Assembly: GCA_036244855.1 (NCBI GenBank) | Contig: BQKZ01000064.1 | Coordinates: 18,271-82,270 of the forward strand | Direction: 5' to 3' | Source of the DNA: Temnopleurus reevesii | Taxonomy: Eukaryota; Echinodermata; Echinoidea; Temnopleuroida; Temnopleuridae | Length of the DNA stretch: 64,000 nucleotides | Shown: positions 12,107 to 24,883 of the stretch, piece by piece | Layout of the letters: the number at the start of each line of letters is the position of its first letter | How positions within the stretch are numbered: the first letter of the stretch is position 1 | Position numbers and translations under genes: made by a program | Notes under the pieces: model-generated | What the model was told of the DNA's origin: nothing | The model's database searches: none | What the model saw: only the letters and a program-made list of their open reading frames with translations

Positions 12107-12849
12107 CCAAAAGAAAAGAAAGCAATAAGTTCAAACATTGCTCATAAACAATATATGAAGAGTACATGCATATGTGCTGTAGTTTTGAGAAGGCATCACG
12201 TGAAAATATTGATGACCAAAAAAAGTTTATGCTTAGACAACACTCAATATCGGGGTCTCCTGTTTCATTATCTATATAACATAAATATTTCATGATACCA
12301 GTAAATAGGTTTCTTCTTCTCATACACATTGTACAAATACACAACACTATCTTTAGGAGTGTGAAACCCAATTTGTCATCAATCACTCTCACATAATTAT
12401 CTTATTTTTCCTAATCTACTATAATTAAGAAAACCTAGCCTTGGTTTTTAGTGTACAGTTTACCTCATTTACATCACATTTATATTTCATGATATTTAGA
12501 GAGTTTTGTACAAAAGTATAAAGTAAAAGCATGTTCTGAAATGCCATATATTTATAAACATACTCATATTTCCTTTTTTTCTCTAATATTCTACTTAACA
12601 TTAAGAAAACCTAGCCTGTAATACTGATGCTTCTAAAGAAATTGAAAGAATTTGATTAATGCAGCTCATTTGCATCAAATTTCAGTGACATTTCAAATTG
12701 CTATGAAATTGTCCATTGAGAATTTACAACTTTTATTTCACCTCAAATTTTCTTACCCGTAGGATGTATTGGAATACTCAGCTCAAAAGGGCAGAAGGTG
12801 AGCTGATATTAGTTTGAGGGCATAATGATTACCTTCAAACTGTCGGAAA

Positions 12850-14223
12850 TGTGACGTCATGGGGAACATTATCACGGTATCTACTTATTCTAATGGTCAA
12901 CCAAGATACTGTGCAAAAGCCAGAGTCTGTGAATACGGGTTGCTATCGACTCATCCAGAATCTTCACCAAGTATCCAAACAATATATTGTCATGGTAACT
13001 ACATTTTCGGCAAGGGCCCAAATTCTGAAAAACTGTGTTATCTTCTATATTAGCAAAAATATGTTAATTGTGATAACAAGTCTAAATTACGATGCGCCAT
13101 TGGTTAATCTTTGTGCAATGTCTGTAGTTCTGACTTATGGTTGAAAGAGACCTTTGCGCATCCACCAATATAATAAGTACTTATTGCGCGTAATTAGCTT
13201 TTGTTATGACAGTTAATATCGGTTTTCCTTAACACTGAAGTTAACAGTTTTCAGGATTTGGGCCAAGTTGATTGGGTACAACAGAGTCTGTGAAGCCTGT
13301 TTGTTATCGACTCAGTCTGAATATTCATCCGGTATCCAAATGATACATTCTCAATTCCTGCTGACTGTAAGGCAGATACTATGTGACAGTCATAATTTGT
13401 GAAGCCTGTACAGTGCTAGTCAGGTATAAAAATGTTCATCAAATATCTACTTATATTGTCATGGTAACTACATATTCTGCCAGTTGATGAGTGGAGAGAC
13501 GCCTTCAAGTTTCCTTTTAATGGTTGCCTGGATATCATGCGACAGCCTTAATTTGTGAAGCCTGTACGCTGTTGACCAGGTATAAACGTTCATTCAATAT
13601 CCAAGTATGTTGTCATGGCAACTACATATTCTGCCAGTTGATGAGAGGAGAAGCGCCTTCAAGTTTCATACTAACGGTCATCTGGATACCGTGCGACTGC
13701 AACAGCAACAATTTGTGAAGCTTGTACGCTGTTTACCAGGTATATAAATGTTCAAATATATTGCCATGGTAACTACACATTCTGCCAGTTGATGAGTGGA
13801 GAGGCACCTTCAAGTTTCCAACTAACAGTTGCTTTTATACTATGCACCATGCGACAGCTATAAATTGTTAAGCCTATACGCTGTTGACCAGTGATAAATG
13901 TTAATCCAATATCCGAGCATATTGCCATGGTAACTACATATTCTGCCAGTTTATGATTGGAGAGGCGCCTTCCAGTTTCCTACTAACGGTTGCCTGTATA
14001 GGGTGCGGCAGCCATAAATTGTTAAGCCTGTATGCTGTTGACCAGGTATAAATGTTCATCCAATGTCCAAGTATGTTGTCATGGCAATTACATATTTTGC
14101 CAATTTATGATCGGAGAGGCGCCTTCAAGTTTCCTACTAACGGTTGCCTGGATACCGTGTGACAGCCAGAGTTTGTGAAGCTCACTGTAACACTCCTTGC
14201 TCAGATGTAAAGGGTTGCCACGC
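12850..14223 (-). repeat. Tandem array built from the UBR terminal exon tail (copy A)
   Basis: Units of about 151-161 bases repeat the end of exon 40 plus its 3' flank. On the minus strand, stops follow WQNM or WQNV at plus-strand 13468, 13622, 13773, 13934 and 14088 (the real one). The codons read [59 protein letters not shown] and [20 protein letters not shown]. Older, degenerate units reach back to about 12850. Most units have the CAG|GCTTCAC-type sequence upstream of the conserved codons. Confidence 0.87.
14088..14223 (-). CDS. UBR2: UBR terminal exon 40, copy A
   Basis: Same frame, acceptor and TAA as 21665-21800. It is embedded at the upstream end of the terminal-exon tandem array (12850-14223). 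A tttatt at 12732 on the plus strand gives AATAAA on the minus strand, a possible but unproven poly(A) signal past the array. Confidence 0.88.
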
Positions 14224-17200
14224 CTTGAGGGATAAAAAGAAATTCAAGGTGCATTAAATTAAGGTGGAAGAGGCATACAAATAATCTTGTGACTAAGGCT
14301 TCACAGTACAACGAGTTATTTTTCTTGGAAATGTGAGTGGTCCTGAAAAGGACCTACTCACTCTCTACATTTCGATGGGCATGCTCTCATCATAAAATCT
14401 TGCCTGAGATGAGATCTTCAGGAGAAGTTTACAAGAAAATGCTCATTGAGACGTCGAGAGTGGATAGGGCCTTTTCTCATAGCTGCCGACATGAGCCAGA
14501 AGAAATTAGAAATAATTCTGATAGAAATTAGTAATCTTCACATATTTTACATTGAAGTGAATGGTGCTCATATTGGAAAAATTCTTTGCTAGAAAAAAAT
14601 CTTAACCAGGTTTGACACCAAACTCGACAAATCTGAGGCCAAAATAAGTAATGATTACTAAAAACAGTTGGCAGCTACGTTTTCTAGACCACTCGCATTT
14701 CCAAGAATTATAAATGATAAGCCTTCTACTCATTGTTCATCTGGGAGTGAAAACAAATAATCTTAATGAAAAACCCTAAAATACAAAATCTAATTAGCTG
14801 TCTCATGATGGAGCAAAAAATAGAAATTGCACAATCCTCAACTTCATATGCAGACAATGTCAAATCTATGTTGTGAATTTGAAACACCAATCAGTATAGA
14901 ATTGAAAATTGTACCAAGAGCACTGGGGACTAAGGAAATGACGTCTTTCAATATCAGGGTCAAACATATTTTGGAAAGAATCTTGTACCCTTATTATAAA
15001 TTTGCCATTAATCCATTTTCACAATTCTTTGTCCGCAAGTACGTCACAGGCTCTGCCAAATTTGCAGACCACACAGATCCCCACCAGCAGCAGGGATCGT
15101 GATATCATTGAGAATATAACAATGCGTAACTTTTGAACGGATGATCCAATTTTGCCCAAATTTTAACATTTCATTCATCTGATTCGTCTTCATTCTAGGA
15201 GAGCACGATAATCCAAGGGGTTGGTCCCCTTTAAAAGTATAAGAAATTTAACTCACCTCAGACCAGGATCAGGCTCTCCATACTCATCTAGATAGGGTGG
15301 GGTGTACGAACATCCTTGACTCTTTCCTGACATCAGTAAAAGATTACATTCTCTCACTCTGTAAAAATGACATAATATAATCATAAGCCATTGAATTCCA
15401 TTGTAAAATTTGAATTTTCATTCTGGTTATTTCACCACTAGGATGAATCCAAAATTTCATAATCATATTTCATTCTAGTAAAAATTAGGACCACAATCAC
15501 CTGAGGGAACCATATAATTATGAAAAGTCAAATTATTTTGGGAAAGTCATGACATACATATTACAGGCAGCTCTTCCTAAATTAATCTCCTGGGACATTA
15601 CAAAATCTGTTTGATGTAGGAAAAATTTGACTGAGAAGACCTAGATAAAAAAGGGATGACAAATGATTTTTTTTTTAATTCCATAGACTTAGGGAATCAT
15701 TTGACTTGGGGAAGAGAGTAGAACTTGCTATGGGTTCTGCCTGCATCCTCCTCCATAGAATAGAGCCATTAACAACTGCATGCCAAGCCTCTATTGTTAT
15801 CTTATCTACTCGTTCCGCTGCATGCTGCCCCCTTTACATTTGGCACATAGTTTTATGTTCTTCTCGGTGATATGCAGCTAAATATTTCATTCATACACAC
15901 TACAGTTCACAGAGAGACATTAAATAAAAACAATATCAAGTTCAAAATATGCGTCTTTACCTTAGAAAGACTCCTGATCCAGCACCACACATGATAGCAT
16001 GCGCTGTGCAAGCTCCAACCGATTCACCATTAATCTCTCTCTGACAGCAGTAGCTCTGAGAACACACCACAGTGCCACACACAAGGCACATGGCTGGTGC
16101 TCGACTATCACTCTGGGTTGTACTATTTCCACGTGGGCACCTAAGCAAACATAAGCAAAAGACATCATATTGAAAATAGGATATCAGCTTAGACGGTGTT
16201 GTTCAGTTATTGTGCATATTATTGAGCAAATTCAAGAACATTTTTTAATGCACACTTGCAGTTTACATCACAGGCTTCGTACATACTGACTGTAGGTCCA
16301 ATCACGCTCTCGATGGTCGAAATAAGATTTGGTCCCGAACGTTGAGCGAGACTTGAAACAAAATTGTCACCAAAAATTACAGCGCGAGCTTCTCGCGTTT
16401 CTGACTTCTTGCGAAAAATGCTGAGGGGGGGGGGCGGGCCTAAACAGCCCCCTCCCCTCAACATCTTTCGGCGGAGATCAGAAGGGGGGGCCAAATAAGC
16501 CCCCCTTCCCCCATGGACTGAAGTGATCGAAAGACAAAAGATACCCAAAGTTTACTTACGCAAATAATGACCTGTCATTCATGAGATCACTGTAGTCTCG
16601 AGGCAATTCAATCAGCTGGTTGATCTCAATAGGATACCTAGGGAAACAAGAATATAAAGAAACAATTTTTCACCATCATTATGCCCAATATTTTTTTTCA
16701 GGACATTGAAAGATGATAAATATCACTGATAGGATTTTGGCCTACCAAAGGGTCATGATTTTAATTTCTGTCAGCAATAAATTTATCCAAATTATGCTGC
16801 ATTTAACCCAGGTCAGGTTCATGGATACAGGTAGGAAGAAATTCTTTAAATGCAGTGAGCACCAAATGGTAGCCTTGTGACTCTATTCCACCCTTTCACA
16901 TTTCTTCACTACCCCTTCCTCTTTCCCCTCCCACCTCACAAGATCAGGATCCTGTTCTGTCATCTTGATTCTGATAGATGGATGTGAGCACTGTCTTCTG
17001 ATCATGTTGTCCATGATGGGTGATTCTGAGCAGTCTCGAAGGCTAGGTAGGTTGATAAACCCGTAACACTATACCTATCCCTCCTATCACTCACTCACTC
17101 TCTCTCTCTCTTTCTCAATCTCTTATCTCGGCCCTACCATACCTATCTCACTAGATCAGGTTCTTGTTCTGTCAGCTTGATTCTAAAAGATGGATGCGAG

Positions 17201-20200
17201 CACCATCTTTTGATCNACGCTATCTTTCTTTCGTGACTGTGTTTCTCCCATTCTTTCTCTCTCTCTCTCCAAAATTATCGCTCGAGTCGGATGAAAGAAA
17301 ACTACATATTCATTAAATCATTTGATTAAATTATAATGGAAATAGTATAACCTTGTAAAATCTCCACTAGAATTAAAGAATCTGAAATAGATTTTTTAAC
17401 AGTAATATATGACACAAAGAGAACAATCCTTCAAAATAAATCCTCCAGCACAAGTGGAGCCATGAGAAATTCTACGAAATAAAAGTTTCCATGCTGTAAG
17501 GGAGGGACGGTTCTTTGAAAAATCAGCAAGTAAATAACTGGTTTTAGCTAATATTTATTTGGCAAAACCAGTTTCTATAATAAGCATAATATACATCTCA
17601 TCTAAAGGTCCTCCATTCATAGAACAAATAAAATCTTCCATTTTATCTCAGGCTCACTAGTTTTGTATCAATTAGTGTATAGCACATAAAATATATTTGT
17701 TTATTGTATAACAATATTTTACCTTTAAAATGTTATGTAACCATACATAAAGCTAGTGTTTTAACAAAAAAGAAAAAATAGCTTCAACTAGATGAATCAT
17801 CGACTGCACGCAGTCGAAACTTATGCCTCTGCCATCACACGATCAGAAAGATATCACTGCTTGTTCCATGCCATCAGAAATCAGAAACATGTTTGGTGAA
17901 TTTACAAATTTGGGCACTGTGAACTTTGACCCTGTGAACTTAAATCTCATCAGGTCTTCCCCACATGCTACATGTAATACATAATTGACCTAAGTTTGAA
18001 AGAAATTGGTTTAAATTTTATGATGTTAGAGCAATAACAAACTTTTATCCCCTGTGACCTTTGACCTTTGATCCCCTCTCATTCTAACATGCCAGTGCGT
18101 CTACATTATCAAACTAGGTTTGGCAGAAATCGGCTCACTTTAATGTTTTGGGTGATTTTTACAAGCTTTTTGCCCTTTGACCAACTGCACCCAAAATCTA
18201 ATCAGTTTATCCTCCCATGCTTGTACATTAATGAGCTACATGTAGGTTTGGTAGAAATTGGTTCACTTTTTCTGAAGTTATGGCGGTAACAAGCTATTTT
18301 TGGTGATTTTTTTTACAAGTTTTGGGGTCTGCGACCTTTGACTCCCTGAACCAAAAATCTAATCAATTTATCATCCCATGCTTGTACATTAATGAGCTAG
18401 GTTTGGTAGAAATTGGTTCACTTTTTCTGAAGTTACGGCAGTAACAAGCTATTTTGGGTGATTTTTTTTTACAAGTTTCGGGGTCTGTGACCTTTGTCTC
18501 CCTGAACCAAAAATTTAATCAATTTATCATCCCATGCTTTTACCTTATTGAGCTAGGTTTGGTAGAAATTGCTTCACTTTTTCTGAAGTTACGGTATAGT
18601 GGTAACAAGCTATTTTGGGTGATTTTTTTACAAGTTTTGGGGTTTTGTGGCCTTTGACCTTTGACCCCCTTTCATTCTAACATGCCTATACATACTTGAG
18701 CCAAGTTTGGTTAAAATCCATCCAGCAGTTGCAAAGTTATCGCAGTAACAAGTTTCGGGTGCACAGGCACGGACGGACGGAAGGACAACCCGAAAACATA
18801 ATGCCTCCGGCATAGAAATGTCAGACACTTATCAAACTTTCCGCAAGCTTTTCGTTATTTGATATAGAATTGAAGTCTGCATTGTGCACGACGTACCCTG
18901 TTTATGATTCACATGGAGATCAAACATTGAGCGTTTCAACACAAGCTACCTTAACCTCTTGAAGAAAACAGGACATTAAAGTGGATTTTAAGCAGCCTGT
19001 ATAAACAAATACATTTTTTCCTTTTTCATGATAAGACATGATAGTGTTTTAGATGTCTATAGAAGCATATCTATAAAACATGCTAAGATGACAGATAAAT
19101 GATATCTCTAGTATAGTTGCTGCAAAAAAAAAATGATCGGAAAACAGCACTGGCCATTCAAAATTACTGTTGCATGCACAATTAAAGGTTGACAAAATTC
19201 TATGAAAGTCCTTATCAACACACACTTCAATTTGAATGAAACATTTTTTTTCAGATGAATTGTTATTAGTAAAAGGGGAAATCCAGATGATTTATCATAG
19301 AAATATCTTATACACCTTAAAAATCAAAGAAGATTTTCGCTCCTCTTCTGATATTTAAACTCCAATTTTATGATTGTAATTTCCACTAGGAACTATGCAA
19401 TGTTATTGATGCAGTCTCCTTGACATGTGTGGAATTTTCCTACAGAAATTGTTGCAAGATACTGATGTGGCAAGAATTATATGTTCAAATCACAATCGTT
19501 CTTTTCTTTTTCAAACCTGACTCATACGATAACTTGTCATCAACTTTTGCTTAAATGCATTATCTAGTGATTACGCAGCCCTCTAAAAGCAGGGTGAAGA
19601 AAGAAAGTCAGATCTTTTCAGAAAACATGAAGATATCTGCTTTGTATGATATCTATATCAAATTATCATCTGGACTTCCCCTTTAACCAAAAGAAAAGAA
19701 AGCAATAAGTTCAAACATTGCTCATAAACAATATATGAAGAGTACATGCATATGTGCTGTAGTTTTGAGAAGGCATCACGTGAAAATATTGATGACCAAA
19801 AAAAGTTTATGCTTAGACAACACTCAATATCGGGGTCTCCTGTTTCATTATCTATATAACATAAATATTTCATGATACCAGTAAATAGGTTTCTTCTTCT
19901 CATACACATTGTACAAATACACAACACTATCTTTAGGAGTGTGAAACCCAATTTGTCATCAATCACTCTCACATAATTATCTTATTTTTCCTAATCTACT
20001 ATAATTAAGAAAACCTAGCCTTGGTTTTTAGTGTACAGTTTACCTCATTTACATCACATTTATATTTCATGATATTTAGAGAGTTTTGTACAAAAGTATA
20101 AAGTAAAAGCATGTTCTGAAATGCCATATATTTATAAACATACTCATATTTCCTTTTTTTCTCTAATATTCTACTTAACATTAAGAAAACCTAGCCTGTA

Positions 20201-23200
20201 ATACTGATGCTTCTAAAGAAATTGAAAGAATTTGATTAATGCAGCTCATTTGCATCAAATTTCAGTGACATTTCAAATTGCTATGAAATTGTCCATTGAG
20301 AATTACAACTTTTATTTCACCTCAAATTTTCTTACCCGTAGGATGTATTGGAATACTCAGCTCAAAAGGGCAGAAGGTGAGCTGATATTAGTTTGAGGGC
20401 ATAATGATTACCTTCAAACTGTCGGAAATGTGACGTCATGGGGAACATTATCACGGTATCTACTTATTCTAATGGTCAACCAAGATACTGTGCAAAAGCC
20501 AGAGTCTGTGAATACGGGTTGCTATCGACTCATCCAGAATCTTCACCAAGTATCCAAACAATATATTGTCATGGTAACTACATTTTCGGCAAGGGCCCAA
20601 ATTCTGAAAAACTGTGTTATCTTCTATATTAGCAAAAATATGTTAATTGTGATAACAAGTCTAAATTACGATGCGCCATTGGTTAATCTTTGTGCAATGT
20701 CTGTAGTTCTGACTTATGGTTGAAAGAGACCTTTGCGCATCCACCAATAATAAGTACTTATTGCGCGTAATTAGCTTTTGTTATGACAGTTAATATCGGT
20801 TTTCCTTAACACTGAAGTTAACAGTTTTCAGGATTTGGGCCAAGTTGATTGGGTACAACAGAGTCTGTGAAGCCTGTTTGTTATCGACTCAGTCTGAATA
20901 TTCATCCGGTATCCAAATGATACATTCTCAATTCCTGCTGACTGTAAGGCAGATACTATGTGACAGTCATAATTTGTGAAGCCTGTACAGTGCTAGTCAG
21001 GTATAAAAATGTTCATCAAATATCTACTTATATTGTCATGGTAACTACATATTCTGCCAGTTGATGAGTGGAGAGACGCCTTCAAGTTTCCTTTTAATGG
21101 TTGCCTGGATATCATGCGACAGCCTTAATTTGTGAAGCCTGTACGCTGTTGACCAGGTATAAACGTTCATTCAATATCCAAGTATGTTGTCATGGCAACT
21201 ACATATTCTGCCAGTTGATGAGAGGAGAAGCGCCTTCAAGTTTCATACTAACGGTCATCTGGATACCGTGCGACTGCAACAGCAACAATTTGTGAAGCTT
21301 GTACGCTGTTTACCAGGTATATAAATGTTCAAATATATTGCCATGGTAACTACACATTCTGCCAGTTGATGAGTGGAGAGGCACCTTCAAGTTTCCAACT
21401 AACAGTTGCTTTTATACTATGCACCATGCGACAGCTATAAATTGTTAAGCCTATACGCTGTTGACCAGTGATAAATGTTAATCCAATATCCGAGCATATT
21501 GCCATGGTAACTACATATTCAGCCAGTTTATGATTGGAGAGGCGCCTTCCAGTTTCCTACTAACGGTTGCCTGTATAGGGTACGGCAGCCATAAATTGTT
21601 AAGCCTGTATGCTGTTGACCAGGTATAAATGTTCATCCAATGTCCAAGTATGTTGTCATGGCAATTACATATTTTGCCAATTTATGATCGGAGAGGCGCC
21701 TTCAAGTTTCCTACTAACGGTTGCCTGGATACCGTGTGACAGCCAGAGTTTGTGAAGCTCACTGTAACACTCCTTGCTCAGATGTAAAGGGTTGCCACGC
21801 CTTGAGGGATAAAAAGAAATTCAAGGTGCATTAAATTAAGGTGGAAGAGGCATACAAATAATCTTGTGACTAAGGCTTCACAGTACAACGAGTTATTTTT
21901 CTTGGAAATGTGAGTGGTCCTGAAAAGGACCTACTCACTCTCTACATTTCGATGGGCATGCTCTCATCATAAAATCTTGCCTGAGATGAGATCTTCAGGA
22001 GAAGTTTACAAGAAAATGCTCATTGAGACGTCGAGAGTGGATAGGGCCTTTTCTCATAGCTGCCGACATGAGCCAGAAGAAATTAGAAATAATTCTGATA
22101 GAAATTAGTAATCTTCACATATTTTACATTGAAGTGAATGGTGCTCATATTGGAAAAATTCTTTGCTAGAAAAAAATCTTAACCAGGTTTGACACCAAAC
22201 TCGACAAATCTGAGGCCAAAATAAGTAATGATTACTAAAAACAGTTGGCAGCTACGTTTTCTAGACCACTCGCATTTCCAAGAATTATAAATGATAAGCC
22301 TTCTACTCATTGTTCATCTGGGAGTGAAAACAAATAATCTTAATGAAAAACCCTAAAATACAAAATCTAATTAGCTGTCTCATGATGGAGCAAAAAATAG
22401 AAATTGCACAATACATGTACTTCATATGCAGACAATGTCAAATCTATGTTGTGAATTTGGAACATCAATCAGTATAGAATGGAACATTGTACCAAGAGCA
22501 CTGGGGCCTAAGGAAATGACGTCTTTCAATATCAGGGTCAAACATATTTTGGAAAGAATCTTGTACCCTTATTATAAATTTGCCATTAATCCATTTTCAC
22601 AATTCTTTGTCCGCAAGTACGTCACAGGCTCTGCCAAATTTGCAGACCACACAGATCCCAACCAGCAGCAGGGATCGTGATATCATTGAAAATATAAAAA
22701 TGCATAACTTTTGAACGGATGATCCAATTTTGCCCAAATTTTAACATTTCATTCATCTGATTCGTCTTCATTCTAGGAGAGCACGATAATCCAAGGGGTT
22801 GGTCCCCTTTAAAAGTATAAGAAATTTAACTCACCTCAGACCAGGATCAGGCTCTCCATAATCATCTAGATAGGGTGGGGTGTACGAACATCCTTGACTC
22901 TTTCCAGACATCAGTAAAAGATTACATTCTCTCACTCTGTAAAAATGACATAATATAATCATAAGCCATTGAATTCCATTGTAAAATTTGAATTTTCATT
23001 CCATATTTCACCATTAGGATGAATCAAAAATTTCATAATCTTATTTCATTCTAGGAAGAATTAGGGCCACAATCACCTGAGGGAACCATATAATTATGAA
23101 AAGTCAAATTATTTTGGGAAAGACATGACATACATATTACAGGCAGCTCTTCCTTAATCAATCTCCTGGGACCATACAAAATCTGTTTGATGTAGGAAAA

Positions 23201-24849
23201 ATTTGACTTAGAGGACCTAGATAAAAAAGGGATGACAAATGATTTTTTTTTTAATTCCATAGACTTAGGGAATCATTTGACTTGGGGAAGAGAGTAGAAC
23301 TTACTATGGGTTCTGCCTGCATCCTCCTCCATAGAATAGAGCCATTAACAACTGCATGCCAAGCCTCTATTGTTATCTTATCTACTCGTTCCGCTGCATG
23401 CTGCCCCCTTTACATTTGGCACATAGTTTTATGTTCTTCTCGGTGATATGCAGCTAAATATTTCATTCATACACACTACAGTTCACAGAGAGACATTAAA
23501 TAAAAACAATATCAAGTTCAAAATATGCGTCTTTACCTTAGAAAGACTCCTGATCCAGCACCACACATGATAGCATGCGCTGTGCAAGCTCCAACCGATT
23601 CACCATTAATCTCTCTCTGACAGCAGTAGCTCTGAGAACACACCACAGTGCCACACACAAGGCACATGGCTGGTGCTCGACTATCACTCTGGGTTGTACT
23701 ATTTCCACGTGGGCACCTAAGCAAACATAAGCAAAAGACATCATATTGAAAATAGGATATCAGCTTAGACGGTGTTGTTCAGTTATTGTGCATATTATTG
23801 AGCAAATTCAAGAACATTTTTTAATGCACACTTGCAGTTTACATCACAGGCTTCGTACATACTGACTGTAGGTCCAATCACGCTCTCGATGGTCGAAATA
23901 AGATTTGGTCCCGAACGTTGAGCGAGACTTGAAACAAAATTGTCACCAAAAATTACAGCGCGAGCTTCTCGCGTTTCTGACTTCTTGCGAAAAATGCTGA
24001 GGGGGGGGGGCGGGCCTAAACAGCCCCCTCCCCTCAACATCTTTCGGCGGAGATCAGAAGGGGGGGCCAAATAAGCCCCCCTTCCCCCATGGACTGAAGT
24101 GATCGAAAGACAAAAGATACCCAAAGTTTACTTACGCAAATAATGACCTGTCATTCATGAGATCACTGTAGTCTCGAGGCAATTCAATCAGCTGGTTGAT
24201 CTCAATAGGATACCTAGGGAAACAAGAATATAAAGAAACAATTTTTCACCATCATTATGCCCAATATTTTTTTTCAGGACATTGAAAGATGATAAATATC
24301 ACTGATAGGATTTTGGCCTACCAAAGGGTCATGATTTTAATTTCTGTCAGCAATAAATTTATCCAAATTATGCTGCATTTAACCCAGGTCAGGTTCATGG
24401 ATACAGGTAGGAAGAAATTCTTTAAATGCAGTGAGCACCAAATGGTAGCCTTGTGACTCTATTCCACCCTTTCACATTTCTTCACTACCCCTTCCTCTTT
24501 CCCCTCCCACCTCACAAGATCAGGATCCTGTTCTGTCATCTTGATTCTGATAGATGGATGCGAGCACCGTCTTCTGATCATGTTGTCTTCTGAGCAGTCT
24601 CGAAGGCTAGGTAGGTTGATAAACCCGTAACACTATACCTATCCCTCCTATCACTCACTCACTCTCTCTCTCTCTTTCTCTATCTCTTATCTCGGCCCTA
24701 CCATACCTATCTCACTAGATCAGGTTCTTGTTCTGTCAGCTTGATTCTAAAAGATGGATGCGAGCACCATCTTTTGATCTTGTCATCCATGATGGGTGAT
24801 TCTGAACAGTCTCGAAGGCTAGCTAGGTTGATACACCTCCCATCACTCA

Positions 24850-24883
<34 letters not shown>

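Larger units (their letters stand above)
9656..17215. other. Duplicated block, copy A
   Basis: The block acgctatctttc... to ...ccatcttttgatc is repeated after a single N as 17217-24779 with about 1% differences and a few indels (18 bases near 11165, 14 bases near 17005). It contains exons 37-40 of UBR, the terminal array and several mobile elements. The left edge abuts a 22-bp minisatellite and the right edge cuts a duplicated exon, which is typical of contig ends. I read it as two alleles joined in tandem. Confidence 0.85.
17217..24779. other. Duplicated block, copy B
   Basis: Right-hand member of the repeated 7.56-kb block. It continues without a break into UBR exon 36, so it is the copy in the right context for the gene model. 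Small differences from copy A look allelic. Confidence 0.85.

Noticed and set aside
12078..12392. 104-codon minus-strand frame present at 12078 and 19658
   Set aside because: It starts in intergenic sequence and ends in the arm of a fold-back element; presence in both copies only reflects the duplicated block.
16219..16548. 109-codon minus-strand frame between UBR exons 38 and 37 (also 23795)
   Set aside because: It lies within an intron with good splice sites at both ends; the Gly/Pro-rich part comes from a G/C homopolymer region.
9656..24779. Two separate UBR genes
   Set aside because: Only exons 37-40 are repeated, the copies are about 99% identical, and an N joins them at contig-like edges.
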